Positions 33,838 to 43,831 of a DNA stretch of 64,000 bases are shown here, piece by piece (the stretch's first letter is position 1; each line of letters begins with the position of its first letter). This DNA is from Anaerolineales bacterium (lineage in GTDB: Bacteria; Chloroflexota; Anaerolineae; Anaerolineales; E44-bin32), in the NCBI GenBank assembly GCA_029210945.1, contig JARGGH010000010.1, forward strand, positions 1 to 64,000, written 5' to 3'. The notes under the pieces are model-generated. The model was given only the letters and a program-made list of their open reading frames with translations. It was not told the DNA's origin and ran no database searches. Made by a program: the position numbers and the translations under genes.

Positions 33838-33843
33838 TATAAT
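33838..33843 (+). promoter_or_regulatory. -10 element upstream of the phosphohexomutase operon
   Basis: TATAAT followed by a T-rich start region. The leader to ATG 34028 is about 180 nt. It contains two hairpins: GGCCAGGT/ACCTGGCC (33946-33953 with 33962-33969) and CCTGA/TCAGG (33991-34006). No long reading frame occupies it. Confidence 0.5.
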
Positions 33844-34027
33844 TTTTGCGGACTGAGGTCAAATCCAAATAGAGAAGAAAGCGTCTCACGCACCACGAAT
33901 CTTTACGCAATTGGCAGGAGATGTGTGCACCAGCAGAGTTGACGAGGCCAGGTCTCTACTTACCTGGCCCGATTGCTGTAACAACAGTTCCTGATCCTTG
34001 TCAGGTTCCGAAAGGGAGAGATCAACG

Positions 34028-35455
34028 ATGGGTTCCAGACCGATCAAATTTGGCACTGACGGTTGGAGAGGTCGCATTGCCGACGAATATACCTTTGAAG
34101 CCGTCCGGCGCTGCAGCCATGGGTTTGCTGTTTACCTCAAGGAAGAGGAAGGGCCGGATCAATCGATCGTTATCGGAAACGACAAACGCTTCGCATCGGA
34201 TGAATTTGCGAGCACAGCTGCGGAGGTGATGGCCGGGCATGGTTTCAAAGTCCTGCTCCTGAAAGGCGCCACACCGACACCCACGATCTCCTACACTGCG
34301 GTCGAGCAGCAAGCCGCCGGAGCGATTAACATCACCGCCTCACACAACCCGCCTGGCGACAACGGCTTTAAAGTCCGCGATCGCAACGGCGGCGCGATTG
34401 CGCCTGAAGGCCTCGCGATCATCGAAGCGAACATCCCGCCAACCGAAGAAAACATCCCACGCATTGCATTGGAAGCGGGGCTCGAGAGCGGACAGATCAG
34501 GTACCACGATCCGAAACCTGCCTACGTCAAGCAGATCGAATCGCTGGTAGATCTCAAGCCGATCCGCAACGCCGGATTGAAGGTCCTCGTCGATCCGATG
34601 TGGGGCAACGGCGCCGGATGGTTCACTGAACTTCTAACCGGTGGGACGACCACGGTCAGCGAAATCCATGACGAGCGCAACCCTATCTTCCCGGAGATGA
34701 CGCGGCCAGAACCGATCCCGCCCAATATTGACGCCGGACTCAGAGAGTCATTGGCGCGTGGGGCGGACGTGCTGCTGATCACCGACGGCGATGCAGACCG
34801 GATCGGCCTGGGCGATGAGCATGGCCAGTTCGTCGACCAATTGCGGGTCTACGGCCTGCTCGCGTACTATATGCTCGAGGTGCGCGGAGAACGTGGTCCG
34901 ATCGTGAAAACCCTCTCCACGACCTCGATGCTCGAGAAACTGGGCGAGAAGTATGATGTCCCGGTTATCCAGACGGGTGTCGGCTTCAAATATGTCGCCC
35001 CCAAGATGCTCGAGGTGGACGCGCTGATCGGCGGCGAGGAATCGGGCGGGTATGCATTTCGAGGGCACGTCCCGGAGCGTGACGGTATCCTGGCCGGTCT
35101 CTATCTTCTAGACATGATCGTTCAGCTCGACCGCAAACCCAGCGAGCTCGTCGAGTTGCTCTTTGAGACCGTTGGCGCCCATTATTACGATCGAATAGAC
35201 ACCCCGCTCAACCCGGAAAAGCGCCAGGAATACCTGGCCAGCATCGAGCTAGCCAACCCCGACGAGATCGCCGGCCTTAAAGTCACCGGTATCGTGACGC
35301 AGGACGGGTATAAGTTCAACCTTGAGGATGGTGGCTGGCTGCTGGTCCGGTTCTCTGGAACCGAGCCAATCGTGCGCGTCTACTGTGAGACGACTTCGGA
35401 AGAGCGCGTCGATCCAATCCTCCAGGCTGGCTTGAAACTGGTGGGCATCAAATGA
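34028..35455 (+). CDS. Alpha-D-phosphohexomutase (phosphoglucomutase/phosphomannomutase)
   Basis: 475 aa from ATG 34028, GGGAG upstream. The phosphoserine loop is [12 protein letters not shown] (Ser105). The Mg site is DGDADR (Asp253, 255, 257). The sugar-selecting loop reads [13 protein letters not shown] and the phosphate-binding loop [12 protein letters not shown]. It interconverts hexose 1- and 6-phosphates, linking glycolysis with glycogen, sugar nucleotide and envelope synthesis. Which sugar is preferred is not certain from reading. It begins a run of seven plus-strand genes. Confidence 0.93.
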   Translation: MGSRPIKFGTDGWRGRIADEYTFEAVRRCSHGFAVYLKEEEGPDQSIVIGNDKRFASDEFASTAAEVMAGHGFKVLLLKGATPTPTISYTAVEQQAAGAINITASHNPPGDNGFKVRDRNGGAIAPEGLAIIEANIPPTEENIPRIALEAGLESGQIRYHDPKPAYVKQIESLVDLKPIRNAGLKVLVDPMWGNGAGWFTELLTGGTTTVSEIHDERNPIFPEMTRPEPIPPNIDAGLRESLARGADVLLITDGDADRIGLGDEHGQFVDQLRVYGLLAYYMLEVRGERGPIVKTLSTTSMLEKLGEKYDVPVIQTGVGFKYVAPKMLEVDALIGGEESGGYAFRGHVPERDGILAGLYLLDMIVQLDRKPSELVELLFETVGAHYYDRIDTPLNPEKRQEYLASIELANPDEIAGLKVTGIVTQDGYKFNLEDGGWLLVRFSGTEPIVRVYCETTSEERVDPILQAGLKLVGIK

Positions 35456-36282
35456 AAACCCGGCCGGCGCCGTTTGTTGACACTCACTGCCACCTGAACC
35501 TGGCAGCCTTCCAGAATGACCTCGAAGCGGTCCTGGAGCGTGCACACGATGCCGGAATCACAAAAATACTCGTTCCCGGAACAGATTTTGAAACCAGCCA
35601 ACGGGCTGTCACCCTGGCTGGTCAGCACCCAGGGGTTTATGCTGCCGTCGGATTCCACCCGCACGATGCACAGAAGTGGGATCGCTCAAATGCATCGCAG
35701 CTCAAACAACTTGCAGAACATCCCGGGGTCGTTGCGATTGGTGAAATCGGTCTCGACTACTATCGAAACCTTTCAGGTCGCGAAGTCCAGCGCAGGGCTT
35801 TCGAGGAACAGCTTGAACTTGCGATCGAACTGGAGCTGCCGGTCATCGTCCATAATCGCGATGCGACGACCGATGTCCTGGCGATGATCAACGAATGGGT
35901 GAAAGAGCTCCCACAGAACCTGCAGGGGCGTGCCGGGGTTTTACACGCGTTTTCAGCTGATGAAATTGCCGCCTCTAATGCGATTGAAATGGGCTTCTAC
36001 ATAGGGATCGCCGGACCGGTAACCTTTCAAAAGGCAGAAGCGCTGCGCAGTCTGGTCTCCAATCTTCCCATCAAACGGATCCTGACCGAAACAGATGCAC
36101 CTTATCTCACTCCTGATCCGCACCGCGGAAAGCGCAACGAGCCAGGTCATGTACAGTTCGTTGCAGCCGCGATTGCAGAAACTCGCCAGGTTGAACTCGA
36201 ACAGGCGAAGGGACAAATGGCGGCAAATGCACGTATACTCTTCCAATGGAATCATGAACTCTCAAACAGCAACATTCTTTGA
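35452..36282 (+). CDS. tatD: TatD family metal-dependent hydrolase (DNase)
   Basis: 276 aa, overlapping the previous stop by 4 nt (ATGA). Metal ligands of the TIM barrel are visible: HCHLN with Asp10-x-His12-x-His14, the Glu in [26 protein letters not shown], and [11 protein letters not shown]. TatD proteins are 3'-5' exonucleases and DNA/RNA quality-control enzymes. Confidence 0.92.
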   Translation: MKTRPAPFVDTHCHLNLAAFQNDLEAVLERAHDAGITKILVPGTDFETSQRAVTLAGQHPGVYAAVGFHPHDAQKWDRSNASQLKQLAEHPGVVAIGEIGLDYYRNLSGREVQRRAFEEQLELAIELELPVIVHNRDATTDVLAMINEWVKELPQNLQGRAGVLHAFSADEIAASNAIEMGFYIGIAGPVTFQKAEALRSLVSNLPIKRILTETDAPYLTPDPHRGKRNEPGHVQFVAAAIAETRQVELEQAKGQMAANARILFQWNHELSNSNIL

Positions 36283-37225
36283 TCTCGCACAGCCGCAGCT
36301 TGAAGCTGTGGAGGCTCAGATGATGCGCAGTTTTGATGGGCATCATCCTAGCCTTGGTAAGGCGCTGTCCCACCTGCTCAGCTCTGGCGGAAAACGCATC
36401 CGCCCGACAGTTGCCATCCTGGCTGGAAAGATGCTGGATGTCGAGATGGAGCACCTGATCCTTCACGCTGCCGCGATCGAGATGCTGCACACAGCTACGC
36501 TGGTTCATGATGACCTTATCGATGGCGCAATGCTGCGGCGCGGGATCCCGACCCTCAACGCCCGCTGGAGTGCCGGGGCAACCGTCCTGACCGGAGATTA
36601 CATCTTTGCGCGCGCGGCGCACCTCGCCGCTCAGACCGGGTCGTTGGAATTGATAGAAAGCTTTGCAAGCACGCTGATGACGATCGTAAACGGGGAAATC
36701 ACCCAATTATTCGAACTTGAACCTGATGACCTGCAGCAGTCGTATTATGATCGCATCTATGCTAAAACCGCCTCGCTCTTTGAGATTTCTACCGCAGGGG
36801 TTGCGTTGATTGGCGGCTGCGACGATGAAACCTACGAGACGATGCGCACCTTCGGTCATCACATCGGGGTAGCGTTCCAGATTGTCGACGATATTCTCGA
36901 TTTCACCGGTGACCAGGAGAGTGTCGGCAAACCCGTCGGCAGTGACCTGCGTCAGGGGTTGCTCACGCTGCCAACCCTCCTGTACCTCGAGCAGCATGAG
37001 GACGGCCGAAACCTTGCCCGCTCCTTGCGCGAAAAAGAGATCGATGAACTTGAATTAGAGCAGCTCATCGACGCTGTGCGAACATCCCCGGCAATCGGTC
37101 TCGCCTTGCAGAAAGCAGAGCGCTTCACTCAGCAAGGCGAAGAGTTGTTGACCAACATGCCGGCCACACCGGAGCGCGGGGCGCTGATCGAGATCGCCCG
37201 TTATGTCGTACGCCGGAACTTGTGA
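36254..37225 (+). CDS. Polyprenyl diphosphate synthase
   Basis: 323 aa from ATG 36254; it overlaps the tatD 3' end by 29 nt. Both Asp-rich motifs are present: DDLID (86-90) followed by RRG, and DDILD (212-216) in the QIVDDILDFTGD context. KRIRP (47-51) and the GEITQLFE stretch also fit. The length and motifs resemble long-chain trans-prenyl synthases (hepta-/octaprenyl) that supply the quinone side chain, matching the NDH-2 gene. Product chain length cannot be fixed here. Confidence 0.92.
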   Translation: MNSQTATFFDLAQPQLEAVEAQMMRSFDGHHPSLGKALSHLLSSGGKRIRPTVAILAGKMLDVEMEHLILHAAAIEMLHTATLVHDDLIDGAMLRRGIPTLNARWSAGATVLTGDYIFARAAHLAAQTGSLELIESFASTLMTIVNGEITQLFELEPDDLQQSYYDRIYAKTASLFEISTAGVALIGGCDDETYETMRTFGHHIGVAFQIVDDILDFTGDQESVGKPVGSDLRQGLLTLPTLLYLEQHEDGRNLARSLREKEIDELELEQLIDAVRTSPAIGLALQKAERFTQQGEELLTNMPATPERGALIEIARYVVRRNL

Positions 37226-37253
37226 ATCACGATTCAACATAGAGGAGCAAGCC

Positions 37254-37586
37254 ATGGACATCCAAACCCAGGAACATAAAAGAGTGGTCGTTGTTACTGT
37301 GCAAGGCCGCATCGATTCGGCAACCGCCGGCGAGTTCGAGGATACGCTCAACGAATTCACCCAGCAGGGAAAAAACAACATTGTGCTTGATCTATCCAAT
37401 GTTGATTTCATCTCTTCAGCGGGCCTGCGCGTACTGGTCACCACCCGTAAAGCCGTCAAGGGTGCTGGTGGGAACATCGTTTTTGCAGGTTCCTCAGAAC
37501 AGGTCTTAGAGACACTCGAAATCGCCGGACTCGATGTCCTTTTCGAGAAGTACTCGGACCGGGAAGCGGCGATCGGATCATTCTAA
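37254..37586 (+). CDS. STAS-domain anti-sigma factor antagonist (RsbV-like)
   Basis: 110 aa from ATG 37254, with GAGGAG upstream. It is a single STAS domain (VVVVTVQGRIDSATAGEFED, then NIVLDLSNVDFISSAGLRVL). The serine pair in DFISSAGL is the phosphorylation site by which the cognate kinase inactivates such proteins. The next two genes encode the matching kinase and phosphatase, 5 nt and about 140 nt downstream. Together they form a partner-switch module. Confidence 0.92.
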   Translation: MDIQTQEHKRVVVVTVQGRIDSATAGEFEDTLNEFTQQGKNNIVLDLSNVDFISSAGLRVLVTTRKAVKGAGGNIVFAGSSEQVLETLEIAGLDVLFEKYSDREAAIGSF

Positions 37587-37591
37587 ACCTG

Positions 37592-38023
37592 ATGGATTCA
37601 GCGACGCTTCGGATCGAGGGCCAGTACGACCAACTCCAATCGGTTCGAGATCTGATTAACCAGGCGGCTGAAAATGCTGGCTTCTCTTCAAAAGAATGTT
37701 ACGCCTGCCAGCTTGCCGTGAGCGAGGCGGTCGAGAATATCATCCGGCATGGGTACGGCCGCGAAGTCGAGAACAAGATCCAGGTGACCGTATCGACGGA
37801 GCCGGGCGTGCTCAACGTCGAGCTGACCGATGACGCCCCGCCGTTTAACCCGACCAACAATCGCAAGGAACGTCAGTGGTCGATCGATGATCCCCCTATC
37901 GGCGGTCTCGGCATTGAAATTATCCACAGCATCATGGACGATGTCGAGTATTCACGTGAATCTGGACGGAATCATTTATCCCTTCAGAAAAAGAAGCGCG
38001 CGAGCTCTGAATCGACAGATTAA
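37592..38023 (+). CDS. Anti-sigma factor / serine kinase (RsbW-like)
   Basis: 143 aa GHKL (HATPase_c) domain. The N box is in LAVSEAVENIIRHGYG, the G1 box in VELTDDAPPFNP, and the G2 box in GGLGIEII. RsbW-type proteins phosphorylate an STAS antagonist and, when free, sequester a sigma factor or another target. It starts 5 nt after the STAS gene. Confidence 0.9.
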   Translation: MDSATLRIEGQYDQLQSVRDLINQAAENAGFSSKECYACQLAVSEAVENIIRHGYGREVENKIQVTVSTEPGVLNVELTDDAPPFNPTNNRKERQWSIDDPPIGGLGIEIIHSIMDDVEYSRESGRNHLSLQKKKRASSESTD

Positions 38024-38166
38024 TACGCCCTGGTTGACGATCTAAAAGATGACTTCCTTCAATCGATTTGAAGATACTCACCCCAACGATCCCCATCGCC
38101 TCCAAATGGTCAGGGGATCAATTTCTATAAAGACCTCCTGCATGCGCACAGAGGGACGCCGTGCGA

Positions 38167-40389
38167 ATGGATAATCGCACAGATCTCGATTTAAAATCAG
38201 TCGCTGCAATGCTCGCCGCGATAACCCGCAGCGCCGGCGATCCGCATGAGCTCGCCGAGGTGACCTTCCTCGAGGTCGCACGCGTGACCGAACCAGATGT
38301 CTTCGAAATCGGGCTGTTTGGACCAGGCGGCTACGAGACCCTCATCCGCGTCGTCGAGGGTACCCGCGTGGAGAATAAGGACCTCCCGGAGGTCCACGCA
38401 CATTCGGATCTCCTGACCTGGGTTCAAGGATCGGGCGAGTCACTTCTGTTCTCGGATTACGAGACTGAGAAAGACGAACTTCCCGCGAGCAAAATCCTCA
38501 CCTCCGGGCAGATGCCGCAATCTGGCCTTTTCATCCCGCTCCGGTTCGGTGATCGTGTTCTGGGTGTGCTTTCACTGCGCAGCAACGAAACCAACGCGTT
38601 TACAGAGAACGACCGTGAACTTCTTTCAATCCTGGCGGCCAGCATCGCGCCCGCGCTCGCCACGACCAGCCTGGCAAGCGAAATTGAATCCCTTACCGTA
38701 CAGATGCTGTTGGTTCAGCAAGTCTCACGGCTGCTGATGACGCTTGAACCACTCAACGACCGGATGGAACGCATCGTCGCCTTCCTTTCACAGGTGCTGG
38801 AAATCGAGCAAATTGCGCTTTACGAAGTCCTCGACGGCGATATCGAGCTGCGCACACAAACAGCAGGCAAACCGCTGACGGGGGGAGAAGAAACCATACC
38901 CGAGCTGGTGCGAGCAGCGATCGCTTCCGGGGAGACGCAGTCATCCCAATTTGAATTGGATCCCGGGCAGCGCAACGGGGAAACCACCCTTGAAGCCGAA
39001 TGGGCTTTCCCACTGAATATCGCCGAACACCGCATGGGAGCGCTGCACCTCTGCTGCCCGGCCGGGACGTCACTCAAGGGAGATCAACTGAGCGTTCTCG
39101 AAACTGTCTCACAACAGCTCGCATTTGCCATTCTCGAGGCGCGTAATTACGCACAGCACCAGCAGGAAGCCTGGGTGACGACGGTGCTCCTTGAAGTTGC
39201 CCGGCATGCCGCCCAGCCCGGAGATCCCCTCTCAGCGCTCCAGGCAGTCCTCCAGTTAGCCGGGCTGCTTGTTGGCACCGAATGGACCCTGCTTCTGACC
39301 CCCTCCGCTGACGGAGAAACGCTGCAAATCGCGACGTCGGCCGGGCTGAAAAGGCAGCAAACATTCATGTTGTCTGCCCTGGAATTCTCACCGGCTGAAC
39401 TGGGCTTGCGCGGGACTTACATTGAAAACGAACTGCCAATCTTCGTGGATTTACCCCCGCCCATGAAAAGCATCCTTAAAGATGACCGGGCGCTGGGCAT
39501 GGTGTTAAGCGACGGCCAGGATCTCCTGGGCTTATTGCTCACCGAGAATGAGGGGATCTCGGGGAAGCAACCTTCGCTGATGGCCGGGATATCCCATCAG
39601 GTCTCCCTGCGCCTTGAGAATACACGCCTGATTGAAAGGGCCGCAAGCCAGCGATCGTTTGAACGTGAACTGGCAATGGCGCGTGACATCCAGGTCAGCT
39701 TCCTGCCCTCTTCCCTCCCGGAGCTGCGCGGATGGGAGCTTGGCGTCGCCTGGCGCGTGGCCCGCGAGGTCGGGGGGGATTTCTACGATTTCATCGCCCT
39801 TCCTGACGGCGAGCATGGAGCTCGCTACGGCCTCGCCATCGCCGACGTCGCCGATAAAGGCATCCCGGCCGCGCTCTACATGGCGCTCTCAAGAACCCTC
39901 CTGCGTACCCTGGCGATGGAGTTTCAAGACCCGGGTGAGTGTCTCCAACGAGTGAATCAGCATTTGATTCAGGACACGCACGCCGACCTCTTTGTATCGG
40001 TATTTTATGGGATCTGGGAGCCGGAAATCGGCCGGCTGCAGTACGCTAACGCCGGGCACAATCCGCCCTTACTTTTTACCCCCCGGCAGCGTGGCGAACT
40101 TCTGCGTGAGCATGGTATGGTACTCGGGGTGCAGAGTCCTTGCATCTACAAAACCCGCACTGTGGAGATCGAGAAGGAGCAGCTGCTCGTGCTTTATACG
40201 GACGGGGTGACAGATGCGCTGGATGAAAACGAGGAGTTCTTCGGGATCCAGCGGTTGGAAAGCCTCGTGCTGGGCTTGTCAAACTGGCAGGCACAGTTCG
40301 TAGCTGATCAAATCGAAGACCGGGTGCTCCGATTTACCGGTCGCAGGGACCTTTACGATGATCTCACAACAATCGCACTTCATCGTTGA
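38167..40389 (+). CDS. GAF-containing SpoIIE/RsbU-type PP2C phosphatase
   Basis: 740 aa from ATG 38167 (GAGGGA 10 nt upstream; GTG 38161 is also possible). About 500 residues of GAF-like sensor sequence, probably three GAF units (roughly 20-165, 185-325, 345-495), are followed by a PP2C domain. The metal Asp motifs are intact: EVGGDFYDF, IADVADKGIPAALYM, LYTDGVTDA and DDLTTIAL. A heptad-rich linker (ERAASQRSFERELAMARDIQ) joins sensor and catalytic parts. It should dephosphorylate the STAS protein two genes upstream in response to a small ligand or redox cue. No membrane segment is seen. Confidence 0.9.
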   Translation: MDNRTDLDLKSVAAMLAAITRSAGDPHELAEVTFLEVARVTEPDVFEIGLFGPGGYETLIRVVEGTRVENKDLPEVHAHSDLLTWVQGSGESLLFSDYETEKDELPASKILTSGQMPQSGLFIPLRFGDRVLGVLSLRSNETNAFTENDRELLSILAASIAPALATTSLASEIESLTVQMLLVQQVSRLLMTLEPLNDRMERIVAFLSQVLEIEQIALYEVLDGDIELRTQTAGKPLTGGEETIPELVRAAIASGETQSSQFELDPGQRNGETTLEAEWAFPLNIAEHRMGALHLCCPAGTSLKGDQLSVLETVSQQLAFAILEARNYAQHQQEAWVTTVLLEVARHAAQPGDPLSALQAVLQLAGLLVGTEWTLLLTPSADGETLQIATSAGLKRQQTFMLSALEFSPAELGLRGTYIENELPIFVDLPPPMKSILKDDRALGMVLSDGQDLLGLLLTENEGISGKQPSLMAGISHQVSLRLENTRLIERAASQRSFERELAMARDIQVSFLPSSLPELRGWELGVAWRVAREVGGDFYDFIALPDGEHGARYGLAIADVADKGIPAALYMALSRTLLRTLAMEFQDPGECLQRVNQHLIQDTHADLFVSVFYGIWEPEIGRLQYANAGHNPPLLFTPRQRGELLREHGMVLGVQSPCIYKTRTVEIEKEQLLVLYTDGVTDALDENEEFFGIQRLESLVLGLSNWQAQFVADQIEDRVLRFTGRRDLYDDLTTIALHR

Positions 40390-40435
40390 TCTGAAAAAAA
40401 TCGTTCGATCAGGAAGGTAAGGAAAGGGAGTTGAA

Positions 40436-41062
40436 ATGGATAATGTCTACACTTCAAGTCACCCGCTCGTGCAGCACAAACTCGCCAAACTCCGCAATCA
40501 AGAAACCAATCCCAAGAAATTTCGGGAATTAATCCGTGAGATCGCCGCGTTGATAACCTACGAAGCGACAACGGACCTGTTAACAGAGGCCGTGGAGGTG
40601 AACACACCGCTTGAAACAGTGTCAGGCGAGACGCTTGCAGAGAAAATCGGATTGGTGCCGATCCTGCGCGCCGGCCTCGGGATGGTGGAGGGTGTCTGGG
40701 AGTTAATGCCTTCGGCTGAGGTCTGGCATATCGGCCTATATCGCGATGAAGAGACGCTGCAGCCGGTACAGTATTACAATAAGCTCCCGGTAGAACCCAC
40801 CGTTTCTGTTTGCTTGATCCTCGATCCGATGCTGGCAACCGGCGGCTCTGCGGTCGCCACGGTAGCAATTCTCAAACGCTGGGGAGTTCGCAAGATCAAG
40901 TTCGTCGGTGTGATCGGCGCCCCGGAAGGTATCCAGACACTGCATGACGCTCATCCGGAGGTTCCGATCCACCTGGCTGCGGTCGACCGCCAGCTCAATG
41001 ACAACGGTTTCATCTTACCCGGACTCGGTGATGCCGGAGATCGCCAGTTCGGCACCGGATAA
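40436..41062 (+). CDS. upp: Uracil phosphoribosyltransferase
   Basis: 208 aa, the normal Upp length. [13 protein letters not shown] and the PRPP loop [10 protein letters not shown] are standard, as is the C-terminal uracil-binding [17 protein letters not shown]. It salvages uracil to UMP. AAAGGGAG precedes the ATG. It ends the plus-strand block that began with the phosphohexomutase. Confidence 0.95.
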   Translation: MDNVYTSSHPLVQHKLAKLRNQETNPKKFRELIREIAALITYEATTDLLTEAVEVNTPLETVSGETLAEKIGLVPILRAGLGMVEGVWELMPSAEVWHIGLYRDEETLQPVQYYNKLPVEPTVSVCLILDPMLATGGSAVATVAILKRWGVRKIKFVGVIGAPEGIQTLHDAHPEVPIHLAAVDRQLNDNGFILPGLGDAGDRQFGTG

Positions 41063-41082
41063 TTCCCCGGTCTCCTGAACTG

Positions 41083-41120
41083 AAAAATTAAGCGCCCCAG
41101 GCGAAGTAATACCCGGGGCG
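41083..41120 (-). terminator. Terminator of tpiA
   Basis: Arms CGCCCC / GGGGCG (41093-41098 with 41115-41120); on the minus strand the hairpin is followed by TTAATTTTT. It lies between convergent upp and tpiA and may serve both. Confidence 0.65.
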
Positions 41121-41147
41121 TTACGCACCGAAGCCTGCCGTGCTCGT

Positions 41148-41906
41148 TCAGAGTGCAGCCCGGATGATCTCTGAAAAGGATCTCGCCTCCAGGCTCGCGC
41201 CCCCGACCAGCGCCCCATCGATCCCCTCAATTTTGAAGTAAGAGGCTGCATTATCCGGCTTAACGCTCCCGCCGTAGAGAATACGCATCGCTTCAGCCTC
41301 CCGCTCGCCAATCTCATCCGTCAGGGTTTTTCTGATCGTGTCATTGATCACCGCAGCTGCATCCCCCGGTGTGGCCGCCCTGCCTGTCCCGATCGCCCAG
41401 ATCGGCTCGTAGGCGATGACCATCGTCGAGAGATCATCCGCCGAAACGCCCTGAAGTGCCGCCTGGATCTGTCCCGAGACGAACGCCTCCGTCTCACCGG
41501 CCTCTCTCTGCTCGAGCGATTCGCCAACACACAGGATGGGATGCAGCCGATGCTCAAAGCACGCCGCCAATTTCCTGTTCACGATCTCATCCGTCTCGTG
41601 GAAGTGGGCTCGCCGTTCCGAATGCCCGACGATCACAAATGTGCACAATTCACGCAGCATCACGGGGGAGATTTCCCCGGTATACGCGCCCTGCTCCTCC
41701 CAGAACAAATTCTGCGCACCGAGTTTCACCTGGCTTCCAGCGATCTCCGTCTTCAACGGCGCCAGCGCCGTGAAAGGCGGACACAGCACGATCTCGACTT
41801 CATGAAGATCCAGAACCATCGGCTTGAAAGATCCAATGAACGCGATGGTCTCTGCGATCGATTTGTGCATTTTCCAGTTTGCAGCTATGAAAGGCGTCCT
41901 TGCCAT
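41148..41906 (-). CDS. tpiA: Triosephosphate isomerase
   Basis: 252 aa from ATG 41906; the open frame continues upstream but the family starts at this Met. Catalytic residues are Lys12 (NWKMHK), His93 (VGHSERR) and Glu165 (AYEPIWAIGTG), with LYGGSVKPDN as the phosphate site. It interconverts dihydroxyacetone phosphate and glyceraldehyde 3-phosphate. It lies 13 nt after a Ser/Thr kinase gene, and the two appear to share a promoter separate from gap-pgk. Confidence 0.95.
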   Translation of the reverse strand: MARTPFIAANWKMHKSIAETIAFIGSFKPMVLDLHEVEIVLCPPFTALAPLKTEIAGSQVKLGAQNLFWEEQGAYTGEISPVMLRELCTFVIVGHSERRAHFHETDEIVNRKLAACFEHRLHPILCVGESLEQREAGETEAFVSGQIQAALQGVSADDLSTMVIAYEPIWAIGTGRAATPGDAAAVINDTIRKTLTDEIGEREAEAMRILYGGSVKPDNAASYFKIEGIDGALVGGASLEARSFSEIIRAAL

Positions 41907-41919
41907 CGATTCCTCCTCA

Positions 41920-43629
41920 CTACGGCTCATCCCCAATCGCCCGATTCATGCGGTGGAGATGTTCCTTCAGCCACGGCGGCATTCGCTCCTGCTGTGAGAT
42001 CAGCTCGCCCAACATCCGTTCAGCCTCCGCCGGATCACCCTGCAGGAGTTCAAATTCAGCCCACACAGTTCGCGCTAAGACGTCATCGCCCTCCGCTCGC
42101 AACGCTTGCTCGAGCAGCGGGATCGTGTGGTCAACCTCTCCGACGAACAGATGAGCGCGTGCCTCAATCACAAGCAGGATCGGCCACCCCTCTGCTTCAT
42201 TGGCGGTTCGTTCCAGGATCATCCATATGCCTTCGTCGGCGGCTCCCAGGAATGCTGCCTGGGTGAACTTGCTGACCACGTCTTCGCGCTGTTCGAACAA
42301 GACCCGATCGAGCTCAAGGGCGCGCAGGTAGCTATCCGCAGATTCAATGAACGCCTCCTGCTGTAGAAACAGCTCACCAGCCCTGACAAAGGCCTGCGCC
42401 GCGAGCACGTTGCGCCCACCACCGGCAAGCTGCTCAGCGCGTTCATAGGCCGCTGCCGGATCGGTCAGGGCCTCCACCAATCGTGTCTGAACTTGCTCCG
42501 ACGGAGATTCTTGTTCTTGTCCGAGCGACGTCGGGGGTGGATCGGCACGGTCTGCAGACTCAGAGGCTTCGGGTTTGGCGCTGCTCAATGCCAGCAGAAA
42601 AACGAAAAGGCAGATCAATGTGGACGAGATCCCCACTGCAACCCACGGCCAGCGTCGCTTGCGCCGCGACCCACTCCCTGAGCTCTCTCCCTGCGCTGTG
42701 ACAGGCTGCTTATCCTTCTCGGGGTGACTCGACTTCTCTCCTGAGGAGGCGAATTCTGATGCGGCTCCGAGGACTCTTGTCTCCATTTCGGCAGGCAGTT
42801 TCCCCTCCGCCACGGCGGAACTGAACGCACCTACCAGCGCCTGCACCGAGTCAAAACGATCGGCGGGATCCTTCGCCAGGCTCTTCAGGAGCACCCGCTC
42901 CGTCACCCCGGGCACGTTCGGATTGACCGCGCTGGGAAGCGGCAGCGGTGTGTAGATGTGATCATGGATGATCGAGAAAGGTGTATCAGCGTTAAATGGA
43001 ACCCTGCCTACCACCAGCTCATAGAGAACGACACCGAAGGAATACACATCGGTACCTTCGTGCAGCTCGATGTTGCCTTTCGCCTGCTCGGGTGAGATGT
43101 ATTGAGGCGTCCCCAGCATGACATCTTTAGAGAGCGTGGAAGCTCCGGCCTCAGCCATGCGGGCCAGCCCGAAATCTGCAAGATAGATAGATCCATCCGG
43201 GCTGAGGAGAATATTGGAAGGCTTCACATCACGGTGAAGAACGCCGCGTTCGTGCGCATAGGTCAGCGCGTTCCCGACTGCCTGGACAATGTTAAGCGCC
43301 TCTTCTTTATTCAAAGGACCTTGATTGAGTCGGGCTTTGAGCGTCACCCCCTCAATGTATTTCATCACAAGATAGGGCTGCCCCTCATGCTCTGCGAAAT
43401 CGTAGATCGGCACGATGTTTGGATGTTCGAGTTTGGCGACTACGCGCGCTTCGCGCTGAAATCGTGAGAGAAAATTCGGTTCCTTTTTGAACGCAGGATG
43501 GAGAACTTTTATCGCTACAAAACGATCAAGCGCAGGATGATAGGCTTTAAAGACAGAAGCCATCCCCCCCTGCCCCAGCTGCTCAATGATGCGATACGGT
43601 CCTACATTTTCGCCCGGTGCGAAGCTCAT
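41920..43629 (-). CDS. Serine/threonine protein kinase with C-terminal TPR-like region
   Basis: 569 aa from ATG 43629 (AAGGAGG upstream). Hanks-type kinase: glycine loop GQGGMASVF, Lys41 (VAIKVL), HRDVKPSN (132-139), DFG (152-154), GTPQYISPEQ. A basic linker leads to one membrane segment (about 331-351), then an acidic stretch and TPR-like helical repeats (about 390-569), which should be outside the cell. The layout resembles sensor kinases of the PknB group with TPRs in place of PASTA domains. It sits between pgk and tpiA, so control of central metabolism is a reasonable but unproven guess. Confidence 0.92.
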   Translation of the reverse strand: MSFAPGENVGPYRIIEQLGQGGMASVFKAYHPALDRFVAIKVLHPAFKKEPNFLSRFQREARVVAKLEHPNIVPIYDFAEHEGQPYLVMKYIEGVTLKARLNQGPLNKEEALNIVQAVGNALTYAHERGVLHRDVKPSNILLSPDGSIYLADFGLARMAEAGASTLSKDVMLGTPQYISPEQAKGNIELHEGTDVYSFGVVLYELVVGRVPFNADTPFSIIHDHIYTPLPLPSAVNPNVPGVTERVLLKSLAKDPADRFDSVQALVGAFSSAVAEGKLPAEMETRVLGAASEFASSGEKSSHPEKDKQPVTAQGESSGSGSRRKRRWPWVAVGISSTLICLFVFLLALSSAKPEASESADRADPPPTSLGQEQESPSEQVQTRLVEALTDPAAAYERAEQLAGGGRNVLAAQAFVRAGELFLQQEAFIESADSYLRALELDRVLFEQREDVVSKFTQAAFLGAADEGIWMILERTANEAEGWPILLVIEARAHLFVGEVDHTIPLLEQALRAEGDDVLARTVWAEFELLQGDPAEAERMLGELISQQERMPPWLKEHLHRMNRAIGDEP

Positions 43630-43655
43630 TCTTCCTCCTTGCACAGCATGGGATC

Positions 43656-43684
43656 ATTATAGATGAGCGTAATGCCCGGAACAA
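43656..43684 (-). promoter_or_regulatory. Promoter of the kinase-tpiA unit
   Basis: On the minus strand TTGTTC, 17-nt spacer, TATAAT. It lies downstream of the pgk terminator, so kinase and tpiA have their own transcription start. Confidence 0.75.
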
Positions 43685-43770
43685 TAAATACTTGTTAACT
43701 GTAAGTAAACTGACAAGCTCGGCTGCCGGTACGTGATTTCCAGATGATCCCGGCAACCTGCATCAGAACG

Positions 43771-43800
43771 AAAAACCTCCCATCCTTAACGATGGGAGGT
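43771..43800 (-). terminator. Intrinsic terminator after pgk
   Basis: Stem ACCTCCCATC / GATGGGAGGT (43775-43784 with 43791-43800), 6-nt loop. On the minus strand five T follow. Confidence 0.9.
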
Positions 43801-43831
43801 GACAAACACCAGGCCTGCTTTGCTTCGGACC

